Positions 36,215-45,382 of a stretch of DNA of 64,000 nucleotides are shown here, in pieces (within the stretch, counting starts at the first letter, position 1; each line of letters starts with the position of its first letter). The notes beneath the pieces are model-generated. The model saw nothing but the letters and a program-made list of their open reading frames with translations. It was not told the DNA's origin and did not search any database. This DNA is from Allobosea sp. Tri-44. GTDB taxonomy: Bacteria; Pseudomonadota; Alphaproteobacteria; Rhizobiales; Beijerinckiaceae. A program made the translations under genes and the position numbers. Location: assembly GCF_004123845.1 (NCBI RefSeq), contig NZ_NBDP01000003.1, positions 310,001 to 374,000 of the forward strand, written 5' to 3'.

Positions 36215-37987
36215 TCATTCGGGAAGGCCGGCGTCCAGTAAGCGCCTCAAGAATGTTTCTCGGACCTCCTTATCCCACCAGGGGCACTGAGGCGCATACA
36301 CAGAGACCCGGAAGGATGGCTGCTCAGACAGTAGGGCGCGAGCGACTTCCTTCGCCTCTTCCAGTCTGTCGAGCGCAACAAGACTGGCTGTCAGGACCCG
36401 CAGCCCCGCTCGAAAATGCGGGTTCTGCCCCACGGCCTTGCGGTCGCAATCCACGGCCGCCTCGTAAGATTCACCGGCGTAGTGGGCAAGGCCTAGGAAA
36501 GACAGATAGTAGAATGCATGCCGGTCTGCTGGTGACAGCGCGATCCCGCGCTCCGCGCGCTCGACCGCCTCTTTGGCATCTCCCATATAGGCGTATGTGC
36601 CGCTGCTGAGGGCCCAAGCCCAGGCGTGGCTTGGCGAACAATTGATCGCGCGCTCAAAATAAGATGTCGCCGCTGCGTATTCGTGGAACAGGAATGACTT
36701 GACGTGTCCGCAGATTGCGAGCGCCAGCGAATTGGAGGCATCCCGATCAACAGCGGCGGAGGCCAACTTCCAGGCTTGGTAAGCATCCAATGTCGGGTCG
36801 GCTGACCAGCCTTGGCCAATGTTGAAAATGTGCCAGAGGGAGGCGTAAGCGTAAGCTGGGGGATATCGGCTGTCAGTCTCGATGGCGCTGCCGAGAAATT
36901 TTCGTGCACGAACGAACTGTTCGCTGTCCATTCTATAGAGCAAGTCGATACCCTGAAGAAGCAGGTCATACGCGTCCATACTCTCGGGGCGCTTCATCAC
37001 AGCCCGCGCAAGTTCGGCTTCGCGGACATGGGGAGCAATAGTCCCAACAACCTTGGTTGCGATACTATCCTGCATATCAAATATCGATGACAAGATGCCG
37101 TCCATATGGTCGGACCAAAGAACGCTGCCGCTCCTCACATCGGTCAGGGAGCAGGTTACGCGAATTTCATCGCTAGATCGTCCAATAACTCCTGTAAGAA
37201 CGTAGTGTGCCCCCAATCGTTTTCCTAGAAGGGCAGGGGGCTCTTTCGTGCAATAATCGATAGTCGAGCCTCGATTAATCGTCATAATATCGCGCAGGCT
37301 ACTTAGCGCGCCAATTATGCCATCCATCAGGCCTTGTGAAAAATAATCTTCGCCGCCACTGCCGTCAAAAGCCGAAAACGGAAAAACAGCGATGGTTGGC
37401 AGGCGCGTTCTCTTGCGATACGGCTTGACCATAGAGGGGAATGAATCTGTGCGCGGCGTATTGATCAGAAATGCGTGCGTCGGACTATGAAAATTCTTCA
37501 ACCTAATCCGGCCGCAATCATTGGAGGATATATTGATCTTACCATCAATTTGATCGAATAGATCACTCGAAATCAATACGGCGCCGGGAGTGGCTATCTG
37601 CTGAAGTCGCGATGCTGTATTTACAGCGATTCCAAAAATATCGCTATCTTCGATAATTACGCTGTCGATTGTTGCGCCAATTCTAAATTTGATTCGACGA
37701 TCAGGATCACGCTGCCTTTGGGATTGGTGCGTAGATTTCTGTATATTTAGGGCGCAATCTACCGCTGCGACAGCGTCGCTGAAGCAAGCGAGAAAGCCAT
37801 CGCCAGTGAATTTAACAATTCTACCTTTGTACTTTTCGACAACAGGAGTTACCACGGACGCCCAGAGCCACATCAGCTGCTTGTGGGTCTCTTCCTCCGC
37901 CGTATCCATCATTCGGCTATAGTCGGCGACGTCAGCGCAGAGGACTGCGAGGACACTACGATCCAACGTTTGCGCCGTCGACAACAT
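36215..37987 (-). CDS. Class III adenylate/guanylate cyclase with TPR-like tail
   Basis: A 590-residue protein. The N-terminal cyclase domain (about residues 10-175) has metal ligands D19 (LCADVADYS) and D63 (KFTGDGFLACF), and NTASRLQ near residue 135. Next is a region typical of Rhizobiales cyclases (IAVFPFSAFDGSG, then YFSQGLMDGIIGALS, about 195-330) and then helical tetratricopeptide-like repeats to the C-terminus. It should make cAMP or cGMP. There is no membrane segment. The gene is AT-rich like its neighbour and is divergent from the DUF1127 gene. Confidence 0.88.
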   Translation of the reverse strand: MLSTAQTLDRSVLAVLCADVADYSRMMDTAEEETHKQLMWLWASVVTPVVEKYKGRIVKFTGDGFLACFSDAVAAVDCALNIQKSTHQSQRQRDPDRRIKFRIGATIDSVIIEDSDIFGIAVNTASRLQQIATPGAVLISSDLFDQIDGKINISSNDCGRIRLKNFHSPTHAFLINTPRTDSFPSMVKPYRKRTRLPTIAVFPFSAFDGSGGEDYFSQGLMDGIIGALSSLRDIMTINRGSTIDYCTKEPPALLGKRLGAHYVLTGVIGRSSDEIRVTCSLTDVRSGSVLWSDHMDGILSSIFDMQDSIATKVVGTIAPHVREAELARAVMKRPESMDAYDLLLQGIDLLYRMDSEQFVRARKFLGSAIETDSRYPPAYAYASLWHIFNIGQGWSADPTLDAYQAWKLASAAVDRDASNSLALAICGHVKSFLFHEYAAATSYFERAINCSPSHAWAWALSSGTYAYMGDAKEAVERAERGIALSPADRHAFYYLSFLGLAHYAGESYEAAVDCDRKAVGQNPHFRAGLRVLTASLVALDRLEEAKEVARALLSEQPSFRVSVYAPQCPWWDKEVRETFLRRLLDAGLPE

Positions 37988-38207
37988 GCGCAGTCCGCCT
38001 ACGTCTGATGGCAGAAGGGCTAAATCAGGCCAGAGGCAAGGCTGTCAGCGTAACCGGCACGGGTTACTGCCGGCATCATGTCGTCTCTTCGCCTTCTTGG
38101 AAAGGGGCTGACGTGTGCGGCACCTCACAGACGAGGTGTCCTCCGAGCCGCAATAACGCTGCAACACCGCCCGACGAGGCGGCGGGCAAGGCAATGGGAG
38201 CGGCACC

Positions 38208-38573
38208 ATGTATGCGCTGAAAAGCGATTTTCTCCACGACATCGATGACCTCACCGACATGCTGCGGCCTCGCACCAAATCGGTGCTCGACCGGCTGGTC
38301 GGACGCAGGGCAGTTGGGCAAATCCTCGGTGAGCAGTTTCTCTATGAGGTCCATGGTCCATTCGTCCCGCCTCATCGAAAGCCTGCCCGGCGTCCCCTGA
38401 CGACCAGGCTGATCGAAGCGCTGTCGGGACGGCTGCGCAGCATCCGCGACAGGGTGCAGACGCGCCGCGCGGCCAACGCGTTGCCGAGTCTCGACGACAG
38501 GACGCTGGGGGATATCGGCATCAGCCGTTCGGAGATCGAGTTCGCCGTCCGGCACGCCGATCCGCGGCCGTGA
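38208..38573 (+). CDS. DUF1127 (YjiS-like) protein
   Basis: A 121-residue basic protein. The C-terminal half (LDDRTLGDIGISRSEIEFAV, preceded by ALPSL) is the DUF1127 motif found in many small alphaproteobacterial proteins. Some family members bind RNA or act in phosphate and carbon control, but most are uncharacterised. The first 70 residues are unassigned. GGGAGC precedes ATG 38208. It lies just left of the third tRNA-Leu remnant and belongs to island 2. Confidence 0.75.
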   Translation: MYALKSDFLHDIDDLTDMLRPRTKSVLDRLVGRRAVGQILGEQFLYEVHGPFVPPHRKPARRPLTTRLIEALSGRLRSIRDRVQTRRAANALPSLDDRTLGDIGISRSEIEFAVRHADPRP

Positions 38574-38610
38574 CCGCGGAGCGGGGCCCCAGGCCGCGCT
38601 CGACCTCGCC

Positions 38611-38652
38611 GCCGGAAACGGCATGCGGGTTCGATACCCGCCGTCCGCGCCA
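38611..38652 (+). repeat. Third copy of the tRNA-Leu 3' end
   Basis: 42 bases match the end of the intact tRNA-Leu (30906-30947) with 3 differences, two in the T-loop and one at the discriminator. CTCGCC stands just before it, as in the tRNA, with a 3-base insertion. Only the 3' third of the tRNA is present. It is the probable right attachment site of island 2. Confidence 0.75.
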
Positions 38653-38925
38653 TGGCCTGACAGAGGAGACGTTCGGGCAATCGTCGCTGCGTGCCACGAG
38701 CGGAATTTGGGCCATTGCCCGCAAGCCGACGTTGGCCGAGGTGCTTCCGGCTCCAATCGGATATCCATCGGTCCCGGTTGATTGGAAGTTGCAGCTCGTG
38801 ATCCCGCCGATGCGTGGCGAGCGGTTTCAGAAGGCGAGGAAACGCCGCGCTCAGCGCGTTCGAACTAGGCATAGGGCCGAAGCAAGCTTGAGATGTTGCG
38901 TCTTTCTCCGGCCTCTATCGGCTTG

Positions 38926-40098
38926 TCAGAAGATCGAACTCGTCGGCAGGCCTAGCGCCATTGCGCCGGCATAGTGTGCCTGGGGACTGGCCTGGAGTGG
39001 GTGAAAACGTGCACCTTGGATGTCACGAAAGCGCCGCTCCAATCCCGTTGCCCGATAGAACGACGCGCCGCCGGCCAGCTCCATCGCCAGATCGACGGCA
39101 GTAATCGCGTGGCGGGCAACCAGAGTGCGCCCGATCATCACCTCGTTGACCGTCTCGGCGCAGGGCGCGTTACGCGCCACGGTATCCAGCATCCAGCGGT
39201 GTGCGAGCTGCGCGGCCCGCAATTCGGTGTCCATGCGTCCGGCCAGCGATGGGTCGGATGCCTGTTTCTTCTTCGCGATCTCGACAGCGATGTCGCGGGC
39301 GCTCTCTGCAACTCCGAGGTAGACAGCATAGATCAGCGGGAAAGCGATGGTCGCAATCGTCTCGAAAACAGGGTGCCACTCGCCGGCCTTGCGCGAAAAC
39401 GCGACATTCGCGGCGGGGATGAAGAGATTCTCGATCACGACGTCGTTCGACGCGGTGCCGCGCATGCCCAGCGTGCGCCAGGTGTCCTCGATGCGCACCG
39501 CCGAGGACTTCATCGGCGCACCGAAGTGAATGACCGACCGGTTCCCGTCTTCTCCTTCGTGGATCGCTCCCGTCATCAGGATATCTCCGGCTTCGGCGCC
39601 GGAGGTGAACACCTTCCGCGCCGTGATACGATAGCCGTCGCCGTCCCTCTCGGCCTTTCCCGATCCGCCAATCCAGTCCGAGCCACCGGACGACAACAAG
39701 ATGATTCTCTCCGCGGCGACCCGTTTCAGCAGGGGTTCCACAGCGGCGACCTTCTGGTGCCGCCAACGCCAAGCGGGGATGGCGACCTGATGGGTGTGCA
39801 TGGAAAAGGCCAGCGCCGTGGAACCGCACGCCCTCGCGAGCACGCGCAGCATCTCGGCGAGCTCGGATATCTCGGCGCCGCCGCCGCCGAGTTCCCGCGG
39901 GACGCCTGCCTCGATGAGGCCCGCCTCCTTCAGCAAGGAATAGCTCTCGCTGACGAAGCGGTCATTCTGGTCGATCTCGGCGGCACGCGCGGCGAGTTTC
40001 GGCGCAAGATGGCGCGCCGTTTCCACGACATTGGCGGGAGAGGCGGTGCCTCCGACGAATGACGGGGGTGAGGCTTTCGAAGCAGAGATCGTCGACAT
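38926..40098 (-). CDS. Acyl-CoA dehydrogenase family flavoprotein
   Basis: A 390-residue oxidoreductase of the acyl-CoA dehydrogenase fold: helical N-terminal domain (PRELGGGGAEISELAEMLRV), middle beta domain with TWRTLGMRGTASNDVVIEN (FAD contact region), and helical C-terminal domain. The GGxSF-like catalytic base region is not obvious, so it might instead be a DszC- or hydroxylase-like monooxygenase of this fold. GGAGG precedes ATG 40098. The divergent HxlR-type regulator begins 135 bases away, so the regulator probably controls this gene. The substrate is unknown. Confidence 0.82.
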   Translation of the reverse strand: MSTISASKASPPSFVGGTASPANVVETARHLAPKLAARAAEIDQNDRFVSESYSLLKEAGLIEAGVPRELGGGGAEISELAEMLRVLARACGSTALAFSMHTHQVAIPAWRWRHQKVAAVEPLLKRVAAERIILLSSGGSDWIGGSGKAERDGDGYRITARKVFTSGAEAGDILMTGAIHEGEDGNRSVIHFGAPMKSSAVRIEDTWRTLGMRGTASNDVVIENLFIPAANVAFSRKAGEWHPVFETIATIAFPLIYAVYLGVAESARDIAVEIAKKKQASDPSLAGRMDTELRAAQLAHRWMLDTVARNAPCAETVNEVMIGRTLVARHAITAVDLAMELAGGASFYRATGLERRFRDIQGARFHPLQASPQAHYAGAMALGLPTSSIF

Positions 40099-40232
40099 GG
40101 TGTCCTCCATTCCTGCGAGGCAGAAGGATCACCGCTGAGGTTCCGAGATTCCAGTTCAGCAACTGAACTGCCGGCATTTTCCGTGTGACCCCCGATCTGG
40201 TACCATTCGCCAAAAGAAAAACGGGGTTCGCC

Positions 40233-40925
40233 ATGAACAATCGCGGTGGCTACGGCCAGTTCTGCCCGGTGTCGATGGCCTCGGAGATATTGTGCAGTCG
40301 ATGGACGACGCTGGTGGTGCGAGAACTGCTCTGCGGCAGCACCCGATTCAATGATCTGCGGCGCGGCCTACCGAAGATGTCGCCTGCCTTGCTCTCGAAA
40401 CGGCTCAAGGAATTGCAGCAGGCCGGGGTCATCACCGTATCGCGCAAGACGAAGAGCTCGGTTGAATATCACCTTTCCGAGGCGGGCGAGGAACTGAGAT
40501 CGTTGATCATGGGCCTCGGCAACTGGGCGCAGCACTGGATGGAATCGCGGCTTTCGCTCAAGAACCTCGACCCTTCATTGCTGATGTGGGACATGCGCCG
40601 GAGTCTCAACGTCAAGCTGCTGCCGGAGCATCGCTGCACGATACAGTTTCTGTACCCCGAACTTCCGGGGTCACAGAAGAGGTGGTGGCTGGTGGTGGCC
40701 GACGGTGCAGTCGACCTTTGCAATTTCGATCCCGGCCATCAGCTCGATCTGCTGGTCACGAGTTCCCTGCGCACGATGACAGCGATCTGGATGGGACTGA
40801 CGACGATCAAGAAGGAGTCCGACACCGGTCACTTCGAGATCGACGGCGATCAGGCGCTGGCTTGCTCCATGCAACAATGGCTGGGGCTCAGCGCCTTCGC
40901 CTTCGAACCGCGTCGGGTGCAGTGA
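40233..40925 (+). CDS. HxlR-family transcriptional regulator with C-terminal extra domain
   Basis: A 230-residue regulator. The winged helix begins CPVSMASEILCSRWTTLVVR and continues with the HxlR-type MSPALLSKRLKELQQAGVI. The two early cysteines (C11 and C21) could allow redox sensing. After about residue 110 it carries a second domain of 120 residues that looks like an SCP2-like sterol/lipid-binding fold, a common partner of these regulators. It is divergent from the acyl-CoA dehydrogenase. ATG 40233 has GGGG upstream, and a GTG at 40185 is less likely. Confidence 0.82.
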   Translation: MNNRGGYGQFCPVSMASEILCSRWTTLVVRELLCGSTRFNDLRRGLPKMSPALLSKRLKELQQAGVITVSRKTKSSVEYHLSEAGEELRSLIMGLGNWAQHWMESRLSLKNLDPSLLMWDMRRSLNVKLLPEHRCTIQFLYPELPGSQKRWWLVVADGAVDLCNFDPGHQLDLLVTSSLRTMTAIWMGLTTIKKESDTGHFEIDGDQALACSMQQWLGLSAFAFEPRRVQ

Positions 40926-41181
40926 CGGACGCGACGATCATCCGCCCAGTACAGACGATGGATAATCGCCCGGAAGCAGACAGGGTGGGCACGATGCGCA
41001 GAGCTTCGTCGAACTCGACGCGACACCCATAACAGGCTCGAGTTGACCGACATGTGTTCGGGAGGTTTGACGCGCGACATCAAGGCTCAAATTGTCCCGC
41101 ATTTGCCTAAGCCGAGCGTGCACCAACCACATGAAGGGTTTCGCTCGCGCTTGCGGCGCTGAGCAGATTCGGTGCCGGCGT

Positions 41182-42891
41182 TCAGGGCGACGCCTGCGCC
41201 CGCTGGGTGGCGCGCAGCAGCTCGCGCGGCAGCGCGCCGGTCTGACGCTCGACCATGCGGTGCACGACCGGCGGCTCGGGCCCGATATGAAGGCCCCTGA
41301 CCCGGTCGCCGATTTCGGCGTCGGCCTGGGTGGCGCGCTGGGCCTGGCGGACATATTCGACCCAGGTCGGGCTGTCATAGCGCTCGATCCAGAGCTCGGC
41401 ATCGGTCAGGTCGCGCAGCAGCGACCAGTGGCGGGCACCGTCGCGGCGGCGGATGCGCCGGCGCTCCTCCATCGCCTTGAGGAACTCGACCACGTCCTCC
41501 TGCCTGATCCGCCATTCGATGGTGACGAAGACCGGGCCGCTGCGCGGCTCGATATCGACCGCGATGTCGGGCTTTCGCCAGCGGCTGAGCGGATCGAGAT
41601 TGAGCGCCTCGAGCGGCGGCAGCCGATAGCGCAGCCCGACTGCTGCGCCGAGGACGAGTGCGACCGCCGCCGCGGTGAGGCCGCCGGCCGGGCCGGAATG
41701 GAGGGTGACCCAGCCCCAGGCCCAGCTGCCCGCGGCCATGCCGCCGAAGGCCGCCATCTGGTAGAGCGCAAGCGCGCGCCCCACCACCCAGCGCGGCGCC
41801 GACAGCTGCACCGTCGAATTGAAGGTCGAGAGCGCCAGCACCCAGCAGGCGCCGCCGACGGCAAGCGCCGGCATGGTGAGCCATAGGGTCGGGCTCAGTG
41901 CTACAATCAGGGCCGCGGCCGCGTAGGCCAGGAAGGTCAGGCGTATGAGCGTCTCGGTGCTGAAACGGCGGCGCAGCCGGGCGCTGACGAAGGCTCCGGC
42001 GACCGCGCCGGCGCCGAAGGCACCCAGCAGGATGCCGTATGTCAGCGGGCCGCCGCGCACGAGATCGCGCGCGACCAGCGGCATCAAAGCGAGACCGACG
42101 ACGCCGCCGAAGCCGAAGAGGAAGGCGCGCAGGATGACGGCGCGGATATTGGGCGACATCGCGACATAGCGGAGACCGGCGCTCATCGCGATCAAGAACG
42201 TCTCGCGCGGCAGCAGGCGCTCGACGCGCGGCGGCTGCCAGCGGGCCAGCACGACGAGCAGGCCGACAGAGCTGAAGGCATTGACGATGAAGGCTGCGAC
42301 CGCGCCGAAGGCGGCGACGATGGCGCCACCGATCGCCGGGCCGACGCTGCGAGCGATGTTGAAGGCGACACTGTTCAGCGTCACCGCCGCCGGCACCTCG
42401 GGTCGCGGCACCATGTCGCCGACCGAGGATTGCCAGGCCGGGTTGTTGAGCGCGTTGCCGCAACCGAGCAGGAAGGTGAAGGCGAGCAGCAGCCAGGGCG
42501 AGAGCAGCCCATACCAGGCGAAGACCGCCAGCATGATCGAAACAGCGAGCATGAAACCCTGTGCCGTCAGCAAGATGCGGCGGCGGTCGTAATTGTCCGC
42601 GATTGCGCCGGCGGCAAGCGAGAACAGCATCACCGGCAGCGCGGTCGAGGCCTGGACGAGCGCGACCATGTCCGGTGAATTGGAGAGCGAGGTCATCAGC
42701 CAGGCAGCGCCGACCATCTGGACGAGGCCGCCGAAGTTCGAGACAAGGCTTGCGATCCAGACCGCACGGAAGATCGGCTGGCGCAACGGCGCAAAAGCTG
42801 AATAGCGCCTGTCATCAGGCTTCAGGCCCTCGGCGGCGAGGTCGGCTTCGGCGGTCTCGGCCGTGGTCTGCGTGGCGGGCTCATGCGGCAT
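41182..42891 (-). CDS. MFS_3-type exporter with C-terminal ABM-like domain
   Basis: A 569-residue membrane protein with about 12 hydrophobic segments in residues 40-430. It belongs to the enterobactin-exporter (EntS)-like MFS_3 type. The last 150 residues form a soluble domain (VTIEWRIRQEDVVEFLKAM, ELWIERYDSPTWVEYVRQ) as in this family. It likely exports a siderophore or drug. No partner genes identify the substrate. The frame is complete, and the start at 42891 follows no overlapping gene. A second MFS gene lies about 95 bases upstream in the same direction. Confidence 0.85.
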   Translation of the reverse strand: MPHEPATQTTAETAEADLAAEGLKPDDRRYSAFAPLRQPIFRAVWIASLVSNFGGLVQMVGAAWLMTSLSNSPDMVALVQASTALPVMLFSLAAGAIADNYDRRRILLTAQGFMLAVSIMLAVFAWYGLLSPWLLLAFTFLLGCGNALNNPAWQSSVGDMVPRPEVPAAVTLNSVAFNIARSVGPAIGGAIVAAFGAVAAFIVNAFSSVGLLVVLARWQPPRVERLLPRETFLIAMSAGLRYVAMSPNIRAVILRAFLFGFGGVVGLALMPLVARDLVRGGPLTYGILLGAFGAGAVAGAFVSARLRRRFSTETLIRLTFLAYAAAALIVALSPTLWLTMPALAVGGACWVLALSTFNSTVQLSAPRWVVGRALALYQMAAFGGMAAGSWAWGWVTLHSGPAGGLTAAAVALVLGAAVGLRYRLPPLEALNLDPLSRWRKPDIAVDIEPRSGPVFVTIEWRIRQEDVVEFLKAMEERRRIRRRDGARHWSLLRDLTDAELWIERYDSPTWVEYVRQAQRATQADAEIGDRVRGLHIGPEPPVVHRMVERQTGALPRELLRATQRAQASP

Positions 42892-42986
42892 GTCACAGTT
42901 AGAGCATGCCGGCGGGCGATGGGAAGCCGCGCTGCGCCATTGTCCGTCATCGGATGATTGGAGACCGTTTTCGGGTTTCGGCGGGT

Positions 42987-44204
42987 TTAACCCCGCCGAT
43001 GCTCCACCTTCGGCAGGAACCAGGCCAGCAGGCCGATCGCCGGCAGGAAGGCGCAGATCCGGTAGACCGCCTCGATGCCGATCCAGTCGGCGACTTCGCC
43101 GAGGATCGCCGCCGCGAGTCCGCCGAGGCCGAAGGACAGGCCGTAGAACAGGCCGCCGATCAGGCCGATCCGGCCCGGCATCAGCTCCATCGCGTAGATC
43201 AGGATCGCGGCGAAGGAGCTCGCCATGATCAGGTTGATCACCACCGTCAGCACGCCGGTCCAGAACAGGTCGGCGAAGGGCAGGATCAGCGAGAAGGGCA
43301 GGGCGCCGAGGATCGAGAACCAGAGGATGCGGTTGCGGCCGACCTTGTCGCCAATGATGCCGCCGGCGAGCGCCCCGACCGCGGCGGCCGCGAGGAAGAG
43401 GAACAGCATCAGCTGCGAGCCTTGCACCGAGATGCCGAATTTCCCGATCAGGTAGAAGGTGTAATAGGAGCTGAAGCTCGACGAGTAGGCGTTCTTCGAG
43501 AACAGCAGGATGACCAGGATGGTGATCGCCAAGGCGATCCGGCCCTTCGTATGCGTGGCGGCGGCGGGTGCGGCAGTCGCGGCCTTCACCGGCTTCGGGG
43601 CGGTCGCGGCTGCCTTGCTCAGCTCGGCATAGCGGCGAGCCGTCCAGACCATCAGGATCATGGCGAGCAGGGCCGCGGCCGAGAACCAGGCGACGCTGGT
43701 CTGGCCGCGCGGCACGATGATGAAGGCGGCAAGCAGCGGGCCGAGCGCGCCGCCGCTCTGGCCGCCGACCTGGAAGATGCCTTGCGCCAGGCCCTGCTGG
43801 CCGCCCGAGGCGTTGCGGGCCATGCGGGTCGCTTCGGGATGGAAGATCGAGGATCCCAGGCCGACGCAGGCCGCGGCCAGCAGCAGCAGCGGGTAGCTGC
43901 CGGCATAGGCGAGGCCGATCAGCCCGGTCAGCGTGCAGCCCATGCCGACGACCATCGAATAGGGCATCGGGTTCTTGTCGGTGTAGTGGCCGACGACCGG
44001 CTGCAGCAGCGAGGCGGTGATCTGGAAGGTCAGCGTGATCAGGCCGATCTGGCCGAAATCCAGCGCATAGGCCGTCTTGATGATCGGGTAGATCGCCGGG
44101 ATCAGCGACTGGATCATGTCGTTGAGCAGATGCGTCGCGCTGAGCGCGAACAGCACCGGCAGGTCGGCGCGGCGGGTGGAGGCGATCGGCTTGCTGACGT
44201 TCAT
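42987..44204 (-). CDS. MFS transporter, fosmidomycin-resistance (Fsr)-like
   Basis: A 405-residue inner-membrane protein with about 12 membrane segments. The N-terminal signature HLLNDMIQSLIPAIYPIIK is that of the Fsr/fosmidomycin-resistance transporters. The first 12 residues are polar and the helices begin near residue 17. A cytoplasmic linker of Ala/Lys-rich character (KAAATAPKPVKAATAAPAAA) joins the two halves. It exports drugs or metabolites, and its natural substrate is not known. It is unlikely to belong to the thiamine operon upstream, as 175 bases separate it from ThiY. Confidence 0.85.
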   Translation of the reverse strand: MNVSKPIASTRRADLPVLFALSATHLLNDMIQSLIPAIYPIIKTAYALDFGQIGLITLTFQITASLLQPVVGHYTDKNPMPYSMVVGMGCTLTGLIGLAYAGSYPLLLLAAACVGLGSSIFHPEATRMARNASGGQQGLAQGIFQVGGQSGGALGPLLAAFIIVPRGQTSVAWFSAAALLAMILMVWTARRYAELSKAAATAPKPVKAATAAPAAATHTKGRIALAITILVILLFSKNAYSSSFSSYYTFYLIGKFGISVQGSQLMLFLFLAAAAVGALAGGIIGDKVGRNRILWFSILGALPFSLILPFADLFWTGVLTVVINLIMASSFAAILIYAMELMPGRIGLIGGLFYGLSFGLGGLAAAILGEVADWIGIEAVYRICAFLPAIGLLAWFLPKVEHRRG

Positions 44205-44379
44205 GCGGATGATTTCGCCGGGCGCAGCTCTATTGCGGGCGAGGGTCCGCCGGATGGCCGCGAAGCCGGCTCATAGCATCGCGGCCGGCGCCAGACCCAG
44301 AGCGGCGCGCACAGGGCCGCCCTGACGTGGGCGCGGGATGGGAGGCGCCGGCAGCTGGGTCTGCCGACGCTCTCTGGTG

Positions 44380-45339
44380 CTACTTCACTTCGCCCGCGAT
44401 CTCGGCGATCGCCGGGGCCTTGGTGATCAGCCCGCGCTCGACCAGGAAGGCGCCGAAGCGCTCATAGCGGCGCCGGTCGAGGGCGCGCGGGCGCTTGGCG
44501 AAGCGCGGCAGGGTGTCCGTCCAGGCCTGACGGTTGAGGGCGTCATCGAGATCGGGATGGGTGGCGATGAAGAGCTTCCAGGCTTCCTGCGGGTGGTTGG
44601 TCAAATAGAGCGCCGCCTTCTCGATGGCGTCGAGGAAGCGCGGCAGGCGGGTATCGCCCACGGCATCGCGGCGGGTGATCAGGATCAGTTCGTCATAGGC
44701 CGGCACGCCATGCTCCTCTGGGTAGAAGGCCGTGCCGGGATGGCCTTCGAGCTTCAGCTGCGTCAGCTCGAAATTGCGGTAGCCGCCGATGGTGGCGTCG
44801 ACCCGGCCGCTGATCAGGGCGGCCGAGAGCGCGAAGTTGACGTTGACGAGCTTGACGTCGTCGAGCTTGAGGCCGGCCTTGGCCAGCATCTGGCCGAGCA
44901 AGGTGGTCTCGGTGCCGGAGACGGCATAGCCGACCGTCTTGCCCTTGAGATCGGCGAGGCTCTTGATCGGCCCGTCGGCCTTGACGATGACGCTGTTGAG
45001 CGGCGTCTCGACCAGCGTGCCGACGCGGACGATCGGGATGCCGGCGGCGTGGTCGAGATAGAGATTGGGCTGGTAGTGGATGCCGATATCGGCCTGGCCG
45101 GCGGCGACGAGGCGCGGCACGGCCGACGGGTCGGAAGGCGGCACCATGGTGACCTCGAGCCCGGCCTCCTTGAACAGGCCGAGCTGCTGCGCGACGACCA
45201 GCGGCGCATGGTCGGGATTGACGAACCATTCGAGCATCACCGTGAGCTTGTCGGCGGCGCTGGCCGGGCTGGCGAGGCTGGCCGCCAGGATGAGGCCGGT
45301 AGCGAGGAGGGCGCGTCTGGTCAGGGCGCGGAGGGTCAT
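44380..45339 (-). CDS. thiY: ThiY-like substrate-binding protein
   Basis: A 319-residue periplasmic binding protein of the NMT1/THI5-like type. The signal peptide is MTLRALTRRALLATGLILAA with cleavage near ASAAD. LEWFVNPDHAPLVVAQQLGL and the region IGIHYQPNLYLDHAAGIP match ThiY proteins that bind N-formyl-4-amino-5-aminomethyl-2-methylpyrimidine or HMP, precursors of thiamine. It is downstream of the permease and the TPP riboswitch, so thiamine status likely controls it. No ATPase gene follows. Confidence 0.85.
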   Translation of the reverse strand: MTLRALTRRALLATGLILAASLASPASAADKLTVMLEWFVNPDHAPLVVAQQLGLFKEAGLEVTMVPPSDPSAVPRLVAAGQADIGIHYQPNLYLDHAAGIPIVRVGTLVETPLNSVIVKADGPIKSLADLKGKTVGYAVSGTETTLLGQMLAKAGLKLDDVKLVNVNFALSAALISGRVDATIGGYRNFELTQLKLEGHPGTAFYPEEHGVPAYDELILITRRDAVGDTRLPRFLDAIEKAALYLTNHPQEAWKLFIATHPDLDDALNRQAWTDTLPRFAKRPRALDRRRYERFGAFLVERGLITKAPAIAEIAGEVK

Positions 45340-45382
45340 CGGGCGAAATCCTTCTGCGTGATCGGCTTGAAGCGGGGCGGAC

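Larger units (their letters stand above)
35241..38652. mobile_element. Putative genomic island 2, between tRNA-Leu remnants
   Basis: Runs from the pseudo-tRNA to a third 42-base copy of the tRNA-Leu 3' end (38611-38652). Two minus-strand genes (PAP2 phosphatase, nucleotide cyclase) and one plus-strand DUF1127 gene are inside. Genes 35405-37987 are visibly more AT-rich than their neighbours, consistent with horizontal transfer. No integrase or transposase is seen. Tandem insertion into the same tRNA target is the simplest reading. Confidence 0.45.

Noticed and set aside
38653..38925. Possible gene to the right of the third tRNA remnant
   Set aside because: Short frames only, none with a start signal or similarity; likely plain intergenic DNA.
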